64,000 nucleotides of DNA. It comes from Erythrobacter sp. (GTDB lineage Bacteria; Pseudomonadota; Alphaproteobacteria; Sphingomonadales; Sphingomonadaceae). Below, in pieces: positions 43,986-52,114 of this stretch; position 1 is the stretch's first letter, and every line of letters begins with the position of its first letter. A program made the translations under genes and the position numbers. The stretch spans positions 248,001-312,000 of the forward strand of contig JAACTC010000007.1 in the NCBI GenBank assembly GCA_009993635.1, written 5' to 3'. The notes beneath the pieces were generated by a model, which was given only the letters and a program-made list of their open reading frames with translations, was not told the DNA's origin and ran no database searches.

Positions 43986-46810
43986 GCGGCTTGCCCGTCA
44001 GCGCCGACGTCCGCCTCGACATCCTCTTCCTCGCCATCGTCGTGATCGATCGGCACGCGGACGTAGCTGGTCTTTGTCCCGCGATCAGGGAGTGCCAGTC
44101 CGACTGCGAGGATGTCACTTACCGCGTCCAGCGGTTCGCGGAGCTTCTCGGACCTGGGCGTCGAGTTCGCGTCGATCGCGTACAGCAGAAGAAGCGGGAT
44201 ACGGTCACCCACCTGCGCCTGCCGGAACTCCTTGATTGAGTCCCATGTGAGCTCGTCCGGGCTGCCGTGCACGTCCATGAGCAGGTCTTGGCGCGACATG
44301 AGGCCCTTGATGTCGGCAAGACCATCCCGGGTCAGACCCTTGAGGCGGGCGCGATTGACGAGACCGACCTTTCCGAACGCGCCGAGCGGCTCGTTGGACT
44401 TTTTCTTCCCGCCAGCCTCGACGATACCCACATTCCACGTTTTGTAGGGCTGATCTGCCCTTCCGGCCTCGAGGCGGATGTACTCGAGCAGCTTGCCAGA
44501 AACGAGATCGCGCTGATCGCTCCGGTAGTTCTCGAGGAACGCCATGGCGTCCTCGTATGTGACTTCCTTAATGAGCCGCCCACGCGGTATCGTCGTGATG
44601 CCCTCACCGGCGGCCGCGTCTATCAGCTTGGAGGCCACCTTCCAGTTGTGGTCGAGCGTATCCTTATCCCGGTGCGGAAAGCGGATGGTCTGGAGATGCT
44701 CGCCGGAGAAGCTGACGTCGCATGCCTGCGCGGCGTACATCTTCTTCGCTGCAGTGATCGCCATGCCCGGAATCCGCCGCACGCGGATCGAGAAGTCTGC
44801 CGGTGTTATGTCACGCTTGCGGTAATGCTGGATATCGGCGCGGATTTCCGCTTCGACAGTGGCGAGGTCGCGAAAGGCAACCCGCAGGTCATCTGTCATC
44901 CAGATGCGGGGAAGGTCCGCATAGCCGAGACGAAAGCCGAACCAGCGCCCCATCTGGAGAAGGGTATCATACTGGTTAGACGACCGGACGAAGTAGCTGA
45001 CCACCAGCCCCTCGATGGTAAGGCCGCGTGCCAAGACCGAACCGCCGACCACGATGTATTTTTTCGGCCCTTTTGTGTAATCGAGGCGCGTCTCACTGTC
45101 GCTGTTTTCGACGACGATCTCGATGTCTGCGAGTACCTGCCCAAGCTGCTCGCGGACGGTTGCGAAGGAAACAGTCGCTAGCCCGAACCGGGACGAATCC
45201 ACCCTAGCTGTTTCGTCGTGCCAGAGCTTCTCGAGCCGTTTCAGGACGGCCTTGTCGTTCTTCGCTAGTTTTGCCGTGATTTTAGCTTTCCAGTCGCTGA
45301 TCTTTTCGGCGAGCGCGTGATGGGGGTGCGTGTAGACCGTGGTGTGCACGAGCATAGAGCTGTGGTCGGCGGACTGACCTCGCACGTACCGGCAGGCTGT
45401 CGCGAGCAGGAAGTAGCAGAGGGAATCCGCTAGGGAGCCCGGAATAGCCGGTTCGAACGTGAATCGATCCTTCGCCGACGGCGGCCGTACCAGCGGCACG
45501 TCTGCGTCGGGCACGTCCCGGATCATGTCCAGTCCGGCCTCTTCGGGGGTTTCCTCGTCAGCCTCGATGGCGTCTCTGCCGAACAGACTTTCCGGACCGA
45601 AATATCCGTCGGGCTTTGGCAGGTCGGTGATGAAGTCCTCAGGGTAGAGGTCGTCCAGACCGCCCGTCGGCTTCTCAGGATTGATCAACACGTTGGCAAA
45701 TGGCGTCGCCGTGTAGCCGACATACTGGGCCTTCGGCAGTGCGGCGAGGATCCTGCGAATCCGTTCGTTAATGGCGGTCATGTTGTACTGGCTGCCGGCC
45801 GCGTTGACACCGGCTTGGTCGCACTCGTCATCGATGATGAGTACAGGCATGCGCGCGCGATGGGTCGGGGGCGTCTTCTCGATCGTAGCTAGCAGTGCAT
45901 CGAGCGGCGCCACGTTCTTCTTTACCGCGGCGATCTGCACGGCATCCATGATCGAGAACCACTTACTTGCCGGCTTGTGAAAATCGGTATCGCTCGTCGT
46001 GTGGAGGTGCCAGCCATACTTGTTACGGTCGAGCAAATCGAGTTCGAGCCTGTCCTGCGTCTGCCTGCGTAGGGAGTTGGTCATTCCCGTCAGGACGATC
46101 ACAAAGCGATAGCCTGCGTCCACGGCCTTGGCGATGACGGCCTCCATGTTCGCCGTCTTGCCGCTCTGAACGTACCCCACCACCAAGCCGCGACCACGGA
46201 ACTCCGATTGCCCAGGGTTCTCGAGCAAGGAGACGACCTCCGTCGACGTGGCGTCGATGCTTTCAACGGTCTCCTTCGGCCACTTCTTCCTCGTGAGGAG
46301 GTAAGACTCCAGTTTGGGCCAGTGTTGGTCCCCCACGCGCGGGCCATCGTACCAGTGCGGACGACGCGGCTTGCGCAGCGAATAGTTGCCGAGGAATTCG
46401 ATCTTCTTCTCGTATGCCGCCTCGAGCTCCGCGACAGCAGCCTTCCAGTTCGCTTCATGCTGTGCGTCCAGCGGCCCAAGGAAGCGCTCGAACGAGGCCC
46501 GCGCTTCGTGTGCAGCCGTTTCGAGGTCCAAGCCGGCAGCCTGTTCCTTGCGGATGTTTGTCACCCAAGCTTCGACCTGTCCGGCAGCGGGGGGCGGGAG
46601 AGGCGGCGCATCCGTTTCACCGATGAGCGATGCTACCGAAACACCGTAGTTCTCGGCCAGTGCCTTCAGGATGTCGATGCCAGGATTGGAAGCGATCCCG
46701 CGCTCGAGTTCCGAGAGATAGGCTTTCGATGCGCCGATCTTATCAGCCACCTGCTGAAGCGACTCGCCCGTTCCGGCGCGCAATTTCTTGAGGAGGGTTG
46801 GAAGGGACAT
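43982..46810 (-). CDS. Z1-domain superfamily II ATPase fused to an N-terminal XRE helix-turn-helix
   Basis: The ATG at 46810 follows GGAGAAAAA and gives 942 residues. Residues 5-65 are an XRE-type helix-turn-helix (LQQVADKIGASKAYLSELER). A helical linker leads to the Z1 domain with Walker A GYVQSGKT (212-219), a DDEC box (327-330) in LIIDDEC, and GYTATPFAN near 366. Z1 proteins are helicase-like ATPases of predicted restriction systems. The XRE head is in frame with no internal stop, so sensor/repressor and motor form one chain. It is the first gene of the five-gene operon and its promoter carries an operator-like palindrome, so the protein may repress its own synthesis. Confidence 0.85.
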   Translation of the reverse strand: MSLPTLLKKLRAGTGESLQQVADKIGASKAYLSELERGIASNPGIDILKALAENYGVSVASLIGETDAPPLPPPAAGQVEAWVTNIRKEQAAGLDLETAAHEARASFERFLGPLDAQHEANWKAAVAELEAAYEKKIEFLGNYSLRKPRRPHWYDGPRVGDQHWPKLESYLLTRKKWPKETVESIDATSTEVVSLLENPGQSEFRGRGLVVGYVQSGKTANMEAVIAKAVDAGYRFVIVLTGMTNSLRRQTQDRLELDLLDRNKYGWHLHTTSDTDFHKPASKWFSIMDAVQIAAVKKNVAPLDALLATIEKTPPTHRARMPVLIIDDECDQAGVNAAGSQYNMTAINERIRRILAALPKAQYVGYTATPFANVLINPEKPTGGLDDLYPEDFITDLPKPDGYFGPESLFGRDAIEADEETPEEAGLDMIRDVPDADVPLVRPPSAKDRFTFEPAIPGSLADSLCYFLLATACRYVRGQSADHSSMLVHTTVYTHPHHALAEKISDWKAKITAKLAKNDKAVLKRLEKLWHDETARVDSSRFGLATVSFATVREQLGQVLADIEIVVENSDSETRLDYTKGPKKYIVVGGSVLARGLTIEGLVVSYFVRSSNQYDTLLQMGRWFGFRLGYADLPRIWMTDDLRVAFRDLATVEAEIRADIQHYRKRDITPADFSIRVRRIPGMAITAAKKMYAAQACDVSFSGEHLQTIRFPHRDKDTLDHNWKVASKLIDAAAGEGITTIPRGRLIKEVTYEDAMAFLENYRSDQRDLVSGKLLEYIRLEAGRADQPYKTWNVGIVEAGGKKKSNEPLGAFGKVGLVNRARLKGLTRDGLADIKGLMSRQDLLMDVHGSPDELTWDSIKEFRQAQVGDRIPLLLLYAIDANSTPRSEKLREPLDAVSDILAVGLALPDRGTKTSYVRVPIDHDDGEEEDVEADVGADGQAA

Positions 46811-46895
46811 TTTTTCTCCGTGATCTGCTTGGCTGGGCTCATGCCCTGATAGCTCGCGATGGGCCGCCGTCCGTTGTTGCAGATGCGCATTCCAC

Positions 46896-46925
46896 ATTAG
46901 AAGACGAATGTCAATCGTCTGTCAA
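46896..46925 (-). promoter_or_regulatory. Promoter-operator of the XRE-Z1 operon
   Basis: On the minus strand TTGACA (46920-46925), 18 bases and TCTAAT (46896-46901) form a strong sigma-70 promoter. The spacer is filled by a perfect 6-bp inverted repeat around 7 bases, AGACGAATGTCAATCGTCT (46902-46920, plus strand). A repressor on this site would block polymerase directly. The XRE domain encoded by the first gene is the natural candidate. The leader to the start codon is about 80 bases. Confidence 0.7.
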
Positions 46926-47126
46926 AACGTACAATGTGTTCGCTGAAACGTCCTTCCACAGCGCGTCGTAAGTCGGGGGCAGTATCGCGTTGTCCTTGGG
47001 CTTGAGCGCCGGGATCATCAGGCCTGCGGCGGTCTTTCTGTCCCAATCCGCCGCGCGGAAATAAGGAATGTCCTCCGCGAGCGAGTAAAGCGCCTCCAGA
47101 AGACAATCGGCGAGATGCACAGTCAA
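46911..47126 (-). pseudogene. Probable C-terminal remnant of an unknown protein
   Basis: A 71-residue frame (ending ANTLYVLTDD) reads like genuine protein, with ADWDRKTAAGLMIPALKPKD, but it has only a TTG/GTG start and no ribosome binding site. Its 5' end abuts the transposase remnant, and its stop lies inside the XRE-Z1 promoter. The simplest reading is the tail of a gene truncated by an IS element. A small intact gene cannot be excluded. Confidence 0.4.
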
Positions 47127-47127
47127 C

Positions 47128-47310
47128 GCGGCGGGGGTGCCTGATCACTCGACCTTGTCGAAGAACCGGCACGGGCGGTTCGGCGACAGCGACCTTTTAC
47201 GCAAGCTGTTCGAGATGATCGTCGAGCGCTGCATGGCCGAGGGTCTAGTGGGCGCAGAGGGCTTCGCGGTCGGTGCAATACGCGCCATTCTCAAGCTAGT
47301 CCGGCCCTGA
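47128..47310 (+). mobile_element. Transposase remnant, IS1182/IS5-like
   Basis: The frame includes DHSTLSKNRHGRFGDSDLLR and then LFEMIVERCMAEGLVGAEGFAV, a stretch typical of the region after the N-terminal domain in IS1182-type DDE transposases. It lacks both ends and all catalytic acidic residues and stops at 47308-47310. No terminal inverted repeats were found. It separates the defence operon from the recombinase cassette and shows that the island was assembled piecewise. Confidence 0.75.
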
Positions 47311-47474
47311 ATTCGATACAGTGCACTTTCCATTCGACTTCGGTCGCAAACGAAGCATTGGTGTGATCACTGGATCGCAGCCGCCTCAACCGGCTGCCGC
47401 CCCGGCGACACGCTCGGCCGGGGCCTTGGGTGGTGGGAGAGGCATGTTGCCGCCTTGGAACAGGAGAACCACCC

Positions 47475-47747
47475 ATGACGATGCAGACTACAAAGAGGCC
47501 GACAGGCGTCACCACGAAACCAGCCACCGAGAAAACTGCGGCGAAGCCGCGCGAGACCAAGATCGGCAAGGTCGTCGCCCTCCTCAAGCGCAATGACGGC
47601 GCGACGCTCGACGAGATGGTCGAGGCCACGGGCTGGCTACCTCACACCACGCGCGCCGCACTGACCGGCCTCAAGACGAAAGGGTACACGATCGAGCGCG
47701 ACAAGCGCGGCGAGACGACCTGCTACCGCATCACCAAGAGCGCGTGA
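47475..47747 (+). CDS. DUF3489 protein, small winged-helix-like
   Basis: The ATG at 47475 follows CAGGAGA; the product has 90 residues. After a basic, Thr/Lys-rich N-terminus, the DUF3489 core KVVALLKRNDGATLDEMVEA and TGWLPHTTRAALTGLKTKGY has the look of a winged helix with a recognition helix at HTTRAAL. It is a known companion of DUF2924 and a large serine recombinase in alphaproteobacteria, which follow here in overlapping frames. A DNA-binding accessory role in recombination or its control is inferred. Confidence 0.88.
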   Translation: MTMQTTKRPTGVTTKPATEKTAAKPRETKIGKVVALLKRNDGATLDEMVEATGWLPHTTRAALTGLKTKGYTIERDKRGETTCYRITKSA

Positions 47748-47749
47748 TC

Positions 47750-48166
47750 ATGGCAGGGCTCGAAGACCAGCTTGCCGAGCTGGACACGATGGCAAAAGGG
47801 GACCTCAGGGACCGGTGGGCCAAGCTCACCGGTCGCCCAGTCCCGCAAGTCAGCGCCAAGCTTCTCCGGCTGGCGCTCGCCTACGAACTTCAGGCGAAAG
47901 CGCTCGGTGGCCTCTCCCGCAAAACGAGGCAACGTCTCGACCAGATTGCGGCTGCAAAAACCGAGACCAAGGATGTCCGCCCCGGCATGCGGCTCGCCCG
48001 CGAGTTCGGCGGCAAGGTCCATGTCGTCACCATCAGCGACGCGGGGGAAATCCTCTGGAACGAGCGCGAGTGGCACAGCTTGAGCGAGGTCGCGCGCGTG
48101 ATCACCGGGACGCGCTGGTCGGGACCAGCGTTCTTCGGGCTCCGACAAAAGAGGAAGGCAGCATGA
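47750..48166 (+). CDS. DUF2924 protein
   Basis: This 138-residue protein is read from the ATG at 47750; a GTG at 47744 overlapping the previous stop (GTGA) is equally possible. It shows the DUF2924 pattern: an N-terminal helix pair, LLRLALAYELQAKALGG, PGMRLAREFGGKVHVVTI and the late SLSEVARVITGTRWSGPAFFGL. DUF2924 proteins always seem to travel with serine recombinases, and the stop overlaps the recombinase start (ATGA). Its exact role is unknown; a recombination directionality or accessory factor is plausible. Confidence 0.9.
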   Translation: MAGLEDQLAELDTMAKGDLRDRWAKLTGRPVPQVSAKLLRLALAYELQAKALGGLSRKTRQRLDQIAAAKTETKDVRPGMRLAREFGGKVHVVTISDAGEILWNEREWHSLSEVARVITGTRWSGPAFFGLRQKRKAA

Positions 48167-49821
48167 AAAAGGTTCGCTGCGCCATCTACACCCGCAAGTC
48201 CTCCGAGGAGGGTCTCGAGCAGGACTTCAACTCGCTTCATGCGCAACGCGAGGCATGTGCCGCCTATATCCTTAGCCAAGCGTCGGAAGGCTGGTCGCTG
48301 CTCGATGAGGAATACGACGATGGCGGCCTCTCGGGCGGAACGCTCGAGCGCCCTGCTCTCCAGCGCCTGCTCGGTGATATCGAGGCGGGCAAGATCGACA
48401 TCGTGGTGGTCTACAAGGTCGCCCGGTTGACCCGCTCGCTGATCGACTTCGCCAAGCTGGTCGAGACGATGGACAAGGCCGAGGTCAGCTTCGTCTCGGT
48501 CACCCAGTCGTTCAACACAACCAACTCGATGGGGCGGCTCACGCTCAACATGCTGCTGAGCTTCGCGCAGTTCGAGCGCGAGGTGACCGCCGAGCGGATC
48601 CGCGACAAGATCGCCGCCTCCAAGGCCAAGGGGATGTGGATGGGCGGCATTGTCCCGCTTGGCTACGAGGCCAATGGTCGTACCCTCGCCATAGTCGACG
48701 AACACGCCGCGGTAATTGGCGATCTCTTCCGGCGCTATTGCGAAGTCGGTAATGTCCGTCTGCTCAAGGAGCAGCTGGATGAAGAGGGGATGATCATACC
48801 CGAGCGCTTCACCTCATCCGGTCGCAAGATGGGCGGCGTGCCGTTTACACGTGGGCAGATCTACAAGATACTGTCAAACCCGATCTACATCGGCGAGATC
48901 TATCACAAGGGGCAGACCTATGACGGCCAGCACGAGGCCATCATCGAGCCTGACCGGTGGGCAAACGTGCAGGAGCAGCTCGCGGCCAACCGGCAGGGTG
49001 AGCAGCAGGCGCCCACGATCAAGGCGCAAAGCCTGCTTGCAGGAAGGGTGTTCAACGAACACGGCGAGCCGCTCGTCGCCAGCCACGCCTGCAAGGGCAA
49101 GGTCCGCTATCGCTACTATGTGGCTCGCGAGCGGGAGTCGGGCAGCACCGCAACAGATCGCATCCGTATCCCCGCCCGGGAACTAGAGGCAGCGGTAGTC
49201 GGGCGGTTGGTTGCCGCGCTTGATGACCCGCTATCGCTGCTGGTCTTGCTTGGTGCCGAACTAGATCGATCCACCATCGAGGCGGCGGGCACTCTAGCAA
49301 GTGAACTTGCCAACCGATTGCGGTCCAGAGATCGGAAACTTGTCCGCGACTTAGTGAACTCTGCAAAGGTAGGTACCGAAGAGATTGTTCTGACGGTCGA
49401 TGCGAACCAACTGCGCCAAGCTCTCTCGGTACCTTTAGGCGAGCATGACGAGGCTCAGCTTACACTCGACTGCAAGGTTTGCCTGAAGCGGACGGGCATG
49501 GCCATGAGGCTGGTGGAACCCGATGGGCGGGGCGTGCATGACGAGCTCGACCGCTCGTTGGTCGAGCTACTTGCTCAAGCGCGCAATTGGTGGGATCGCC
49601 TATCCGACGGGGAAACGACTATCGCCGGGCTCGCCCGCGAGCAAGGCATCAACGACTCATGGATTAGCCGGGTCGTGAGGCTCGCCTTCCTGTCGCCGGA
49701 GATCGTTGACCGCATCCTCGCCGGGACGCATCCGGCCCCTTTGAACGGCACAACCCTGACTACGGCCAATCAGATCCCCAGGTCTTGGAATGAACAGGCG
49801 ATGCTTCTGCGCCTGACCTGA
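48163..49821 (+). CDS. Large serine recombinase
   Basis: The ATG at 48163 is set by the ATGA overlap; the protein has 552 residues. The resolvase domain begins CAIYTRKSSEEGLEQDF, with the nucleophilic Ser at about position 13, and continues with the usual VYKVARLTRSL and LTLNMLLSFAQFEREVTAERI. A Recombinase domain and a C-terminal DNA-binding region follow, in which the usual Cys-rich zinc ribbon is largely missing (one HACKGK is left). Large serine recombinases integrate and excise elements by double-strand cuts at att sites. The downstream terminator and tRNA-like 20-mer suggest this is the right end of the island. Confidence 0.92.
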   Translation: MKKVRCAIYTRKSSEEGLEQDFNSLHAQREACAAYILSQASEGWSLLDEEYDDGGLSGGTLERPALQRLLGDIEAGKIDIVVVYKVARLTRSLIDFAKLVETMDKAEVSFVSVTQSFNTTNSMGRLTLNMLLSFAQFEREVTAERIRDKIAASKAKGMWMGGIVPLGYEANGRTLAIVDEHAAVIGDLFRRYCEVGNVRLLKEQLDEEGMIIPERFTSSGRKMGGVPFTRGQIYKILSNPIYIGEIYHKGQTYDGQHEAIIEPDRWANVQEQLAANRQGEQQAPTIKAQSLLAGRVFNEHGEPLVASHACKGKVRYRYYVARERESGSTATDRIRIPARELEAAVVGRLVAALDDPLSLLVLLGAELDRSTIEAAGTLASELANRLRSRDRKLVRDLVNSAKVGTEEIVLTVDANQLRQALSVPLGEHDEAQLTLDCKVCLKRTGMAMRLVEPDGRGVHDELDRSLVELLAQARNWWDRLSDGETTIAGLAREQGINDSWISRVVRLAFLSPEIVDRILAGTHPAPLNGTTLTTANQIPRSWNEQAMLLRLT

Positions 49822-49845
49822 CCGGCGACAATTCCAGCGATCCGC

Positions 49846-49875
49846 AAGGGGCAGCGTGATACGCTGCCCCTTCTC
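49846..49875 (+). terminator. Rho-independent terminator after the recombinase
   Basis: AAGGGGCAGCGT (49846-49857) and ACGCTGCCCCTT (49861-49872) make a perfect 12-bp stem around the 3-base loop GAT, followed by CTCGTT. It starts 25 bases behind the recombinase stop and is symmetrical enough to work in both directions. Confidence 0.85.
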
Positions 49876-50511
49876 GTTCCAGCTCATCGCCGGGTCCGGT
49901 GTGGCGAAATGGCCGCCAGAGAAATCTGCTCGTTTCGGCTAAAAGAGAGCGAATTGCGAAGTCTCCCACACCGGACAGCGTCGCGGAACCCCGCGGGATT
50001 GCGGGCTTCATGGGGACGGGCCGCAAATCTGTCGCAAAACCCAGACTAGGTGGCGGAGCGGGAGGGATTCACTCTATGCAGACACGTCGTTAATATTACA
50101 GTCTTTCTACAACGAACTTACGGTCTCATACCCCCAGCAATACCCCGCTTTTTTGAAACTGAACTCGATATCATGAGCTCGTGCTCCAGGTACGATAGAC
50201 AGTATTACGGGATGGCAGCTTTGCGTCCCAATTCCAGTCATCCAGTGAGGGCCTCGAATCGCCCAAAACCCGCCACTCGTTGATCCAAATTTGCGCTAGC
50301 GGTTTAGCGGTTGGACGATTAGCCATGGAAGCTGCCCAGACCGCCTTCAAAAGCAGTTGCCTTTTTATCTTCTCGCAGAGGTGGCCAAGCGCACTCACTT
50401 CGCCCGCATGGTCGCGATGATCGCTCGATGCTGACAATGGTGGCGAACAGGAGAGGCCTGGGTTGAGTTCGCGACATCGGAACCGGTGAATTCACATATT
50501 TCTGACGCTAA
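49876..50511. other. Gene-free right margin of the island with a tRNA 3'-end fragment
   Basis: No convincing gene is seen; a minus-strand frame at 50171-50437 has no recognisable product. TGGCGGAGCGGGAGGGATTC at 50051-50070, read on the minus strand, is the acceptor-stem and T-arm end of a tRNA (Ser- or Leu-like), but the match stops in the T-loop and no tRNA body follows. This is what integration into a tRNA gene leaves at the far end of an element, so it is a candidate att site. Confidence 0.45.
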
Positions 50512-52062
50512 TCAACCCGGATCGTCGGGATCGCCATTGGCCACACAGTTGACCGTCGGGTCCAGCGTATTGATCCTAGTTCCTTGCGGGCCGCGTCGCC
50601 CGACCACGAGCCGTACATAGGCATCGAGCGAGTCGGCCATCGTGTCACCCAGATCGAGTGCGGCCCTCGCGCGCGTTCCCGCATAATGTGTCATCAGCTT
50701 GCGCGCCGCGTCGCGATCTCCCTGCACGATCATGGCCTGAGCCGTGCGCTCGACCCACACGAGATCACCGCGTGTCTCCCGCTCGAACGCGGTCAGCATT
50801 TCGATGACCGGCGGCAACAGCCGCGCGGGATCGGAGCAGGCGTAATACATCACCCGCTTGAAGGTACGCCCGGCGAAACGCGTGGCCTCCTGCACCTGGT
50901 AATCGGGGTGGAGGAAGGTCGCCGCCGAATCCTTGGTCAGGTAGCGGTGCTGCGCATATTCCATTGGCACGTCCTCGACGCCCAGCCACCACACGTTGAA
51001 TGGCGCTGTGACCGATCCGGTCGGCGCATTCCAGACGCGGATCATATCCGGGTCCGGAAGGTCGCTGCGCAGGCTGACCACCTGGCCGTAGCCGCTGTCA
51101 TCATCGACCACGCGCGGATCGCGCACACGCTCCATAAGGTCCGCCTCGCTGACGGGCGCCATCGCGCGCGTTGCGGTTTCCATCGCAGCGGGCGACATCA
51201 GCTTGATGCCCGGATCGCGATAATCGCGGATGCTCTGTTCGCCATAGACATGCTGGACGTTGAACGGCTCGCCCGAGGCAGGATCATGCCAGCCCTGCTC
51301 AATCGCGAAGGAGATGAAGTTGTCCGAGGCGAGGTAATCTGGATTATCAGCCAGATCGATTGGTATCTCGCCGATCCCGCCGGGATAGAGCACGCGCACA
51401 TCGTCCGGCCCAAGCCTCTCTGCGACCCACAGGCCCTGACCGCCCGCAAACTCCCAGACGACCCAGCCTTCGTTCGGGTCGGCGATCAGGTGCGTGTTGC
51501 CACCATAGGTCGCAAAGCCATGCTGCGCGATCAGGTCGCCGATGATCTCGACCCCCTCGCGCGCGGTGCGGGCACGTTCCATCACGATTCGGGCGAGGTC
51601 GGAATACTGCAGGCCGCGCTGCGGGCGCGGGGTCATGTCGATCAGTTCCTGGCGGCTGGGCGCCCACACGTCGCGCACCGCCACCTGATGCTCGTTCACT
51701 CCGCCATTGGTGAGTGGCGGGGGGAAGCCTTCGAAATCGGTATAGGCCATTTGCATGTAGCGGAAGGTATGCGCCACCTGCGGGATCTCGATCAGCTCGC
51801 CCGGGATAACCGCGTCTTCGGTGACGCCCACCGTAATGGTCTCGCCAACGCGATGGTCTTTTGCAGGCACAATCTCGAGCCAGTGGCTGGAGACCTCCTC
51901 GCCCGTGCCGCCCACCATCACACTGCCGTCCTCGGTCAGGTTGCGGCCGACATAATAGGCATAGCTCGCCTGAGCGGTGGTGGTCGCGACCAGCGCGGCG
52001 CAGGCCAGCACAATGGAGAATACGCGTAGCAGGGATGACAAGAAAGGGGGCTCCTTCAGCAT
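50512..52062 (-). CDS. Secreted C69-family dipeptidase-like Ntn hydrolase
   Basis: This 516-residue protein has a signal peptide ending near TTAQA and the C69/PepD N-terminal pattern YYVGRNLTEDGSVMVGGTGE, with NGGVNEHQVAV and later EGWVVWEFAGGQGLWVAERL. C69 enzymes are N-terminal nucleophile hydrolases that cleave dipeptides. The first residue of the mature-like region, where a Cys nucleophile is expected, reads Ser (AGC codon, one base from TGC). It lies 52 bases behind a TonB receptor gene on the same strand, so the pair probably imports and splits peptides in the periplasm. Confidence 0.85.
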   Translation of the reverse strand: MLKEPPFLSSLLRVFSIVLACAALVATTTAQASYAYYVGRNLTEDGSVMVGGTGEEVSSHWLEIVPAKDHRVGETITVGVTEDAVIPGELIEIPQVAHTFRYMQMAYTDFEGFPPPLTNGGVNEHQVAVRDVWAPSRQELIDMTPRPQRGLQYSDLARIVMERARTAREGVEIIGDLIAQHGFATYGGNTHLIADPNEGWVVWEFAGGQGLWVAERLGPDDVRVLYPGGIGEIPIDLADNPDYLASDNFISFAIEQGWHDPASGEPFNVQHVYGEQSIRDYRDPGIKLMSPAAMETATRAMAPVSEADLMERVRDPRVVDDDSGYGQVVSLRSDLPDPDMIRVWNAPTGSVTAPFNVWWLGVEDVPMEYAQHRYLTKDSAATFLHPDYQVQEATRFAGRTFKRVMYYACSDPARLLPPVIEMLTAFERETRGDLVWVERTAQAMIVQGDRDAARKLMTHYAGTRARAALDLGDTMADSLDAYVRLVVGRRGPQGTRINTLDPTVNCVANGDPDDPG

Positions 52063-52114
52063 GGGGAGCCCCGGTTCTCTCGCGTCTGCAGCGAAGCGTC
52101 AATCGCACCTGTCG

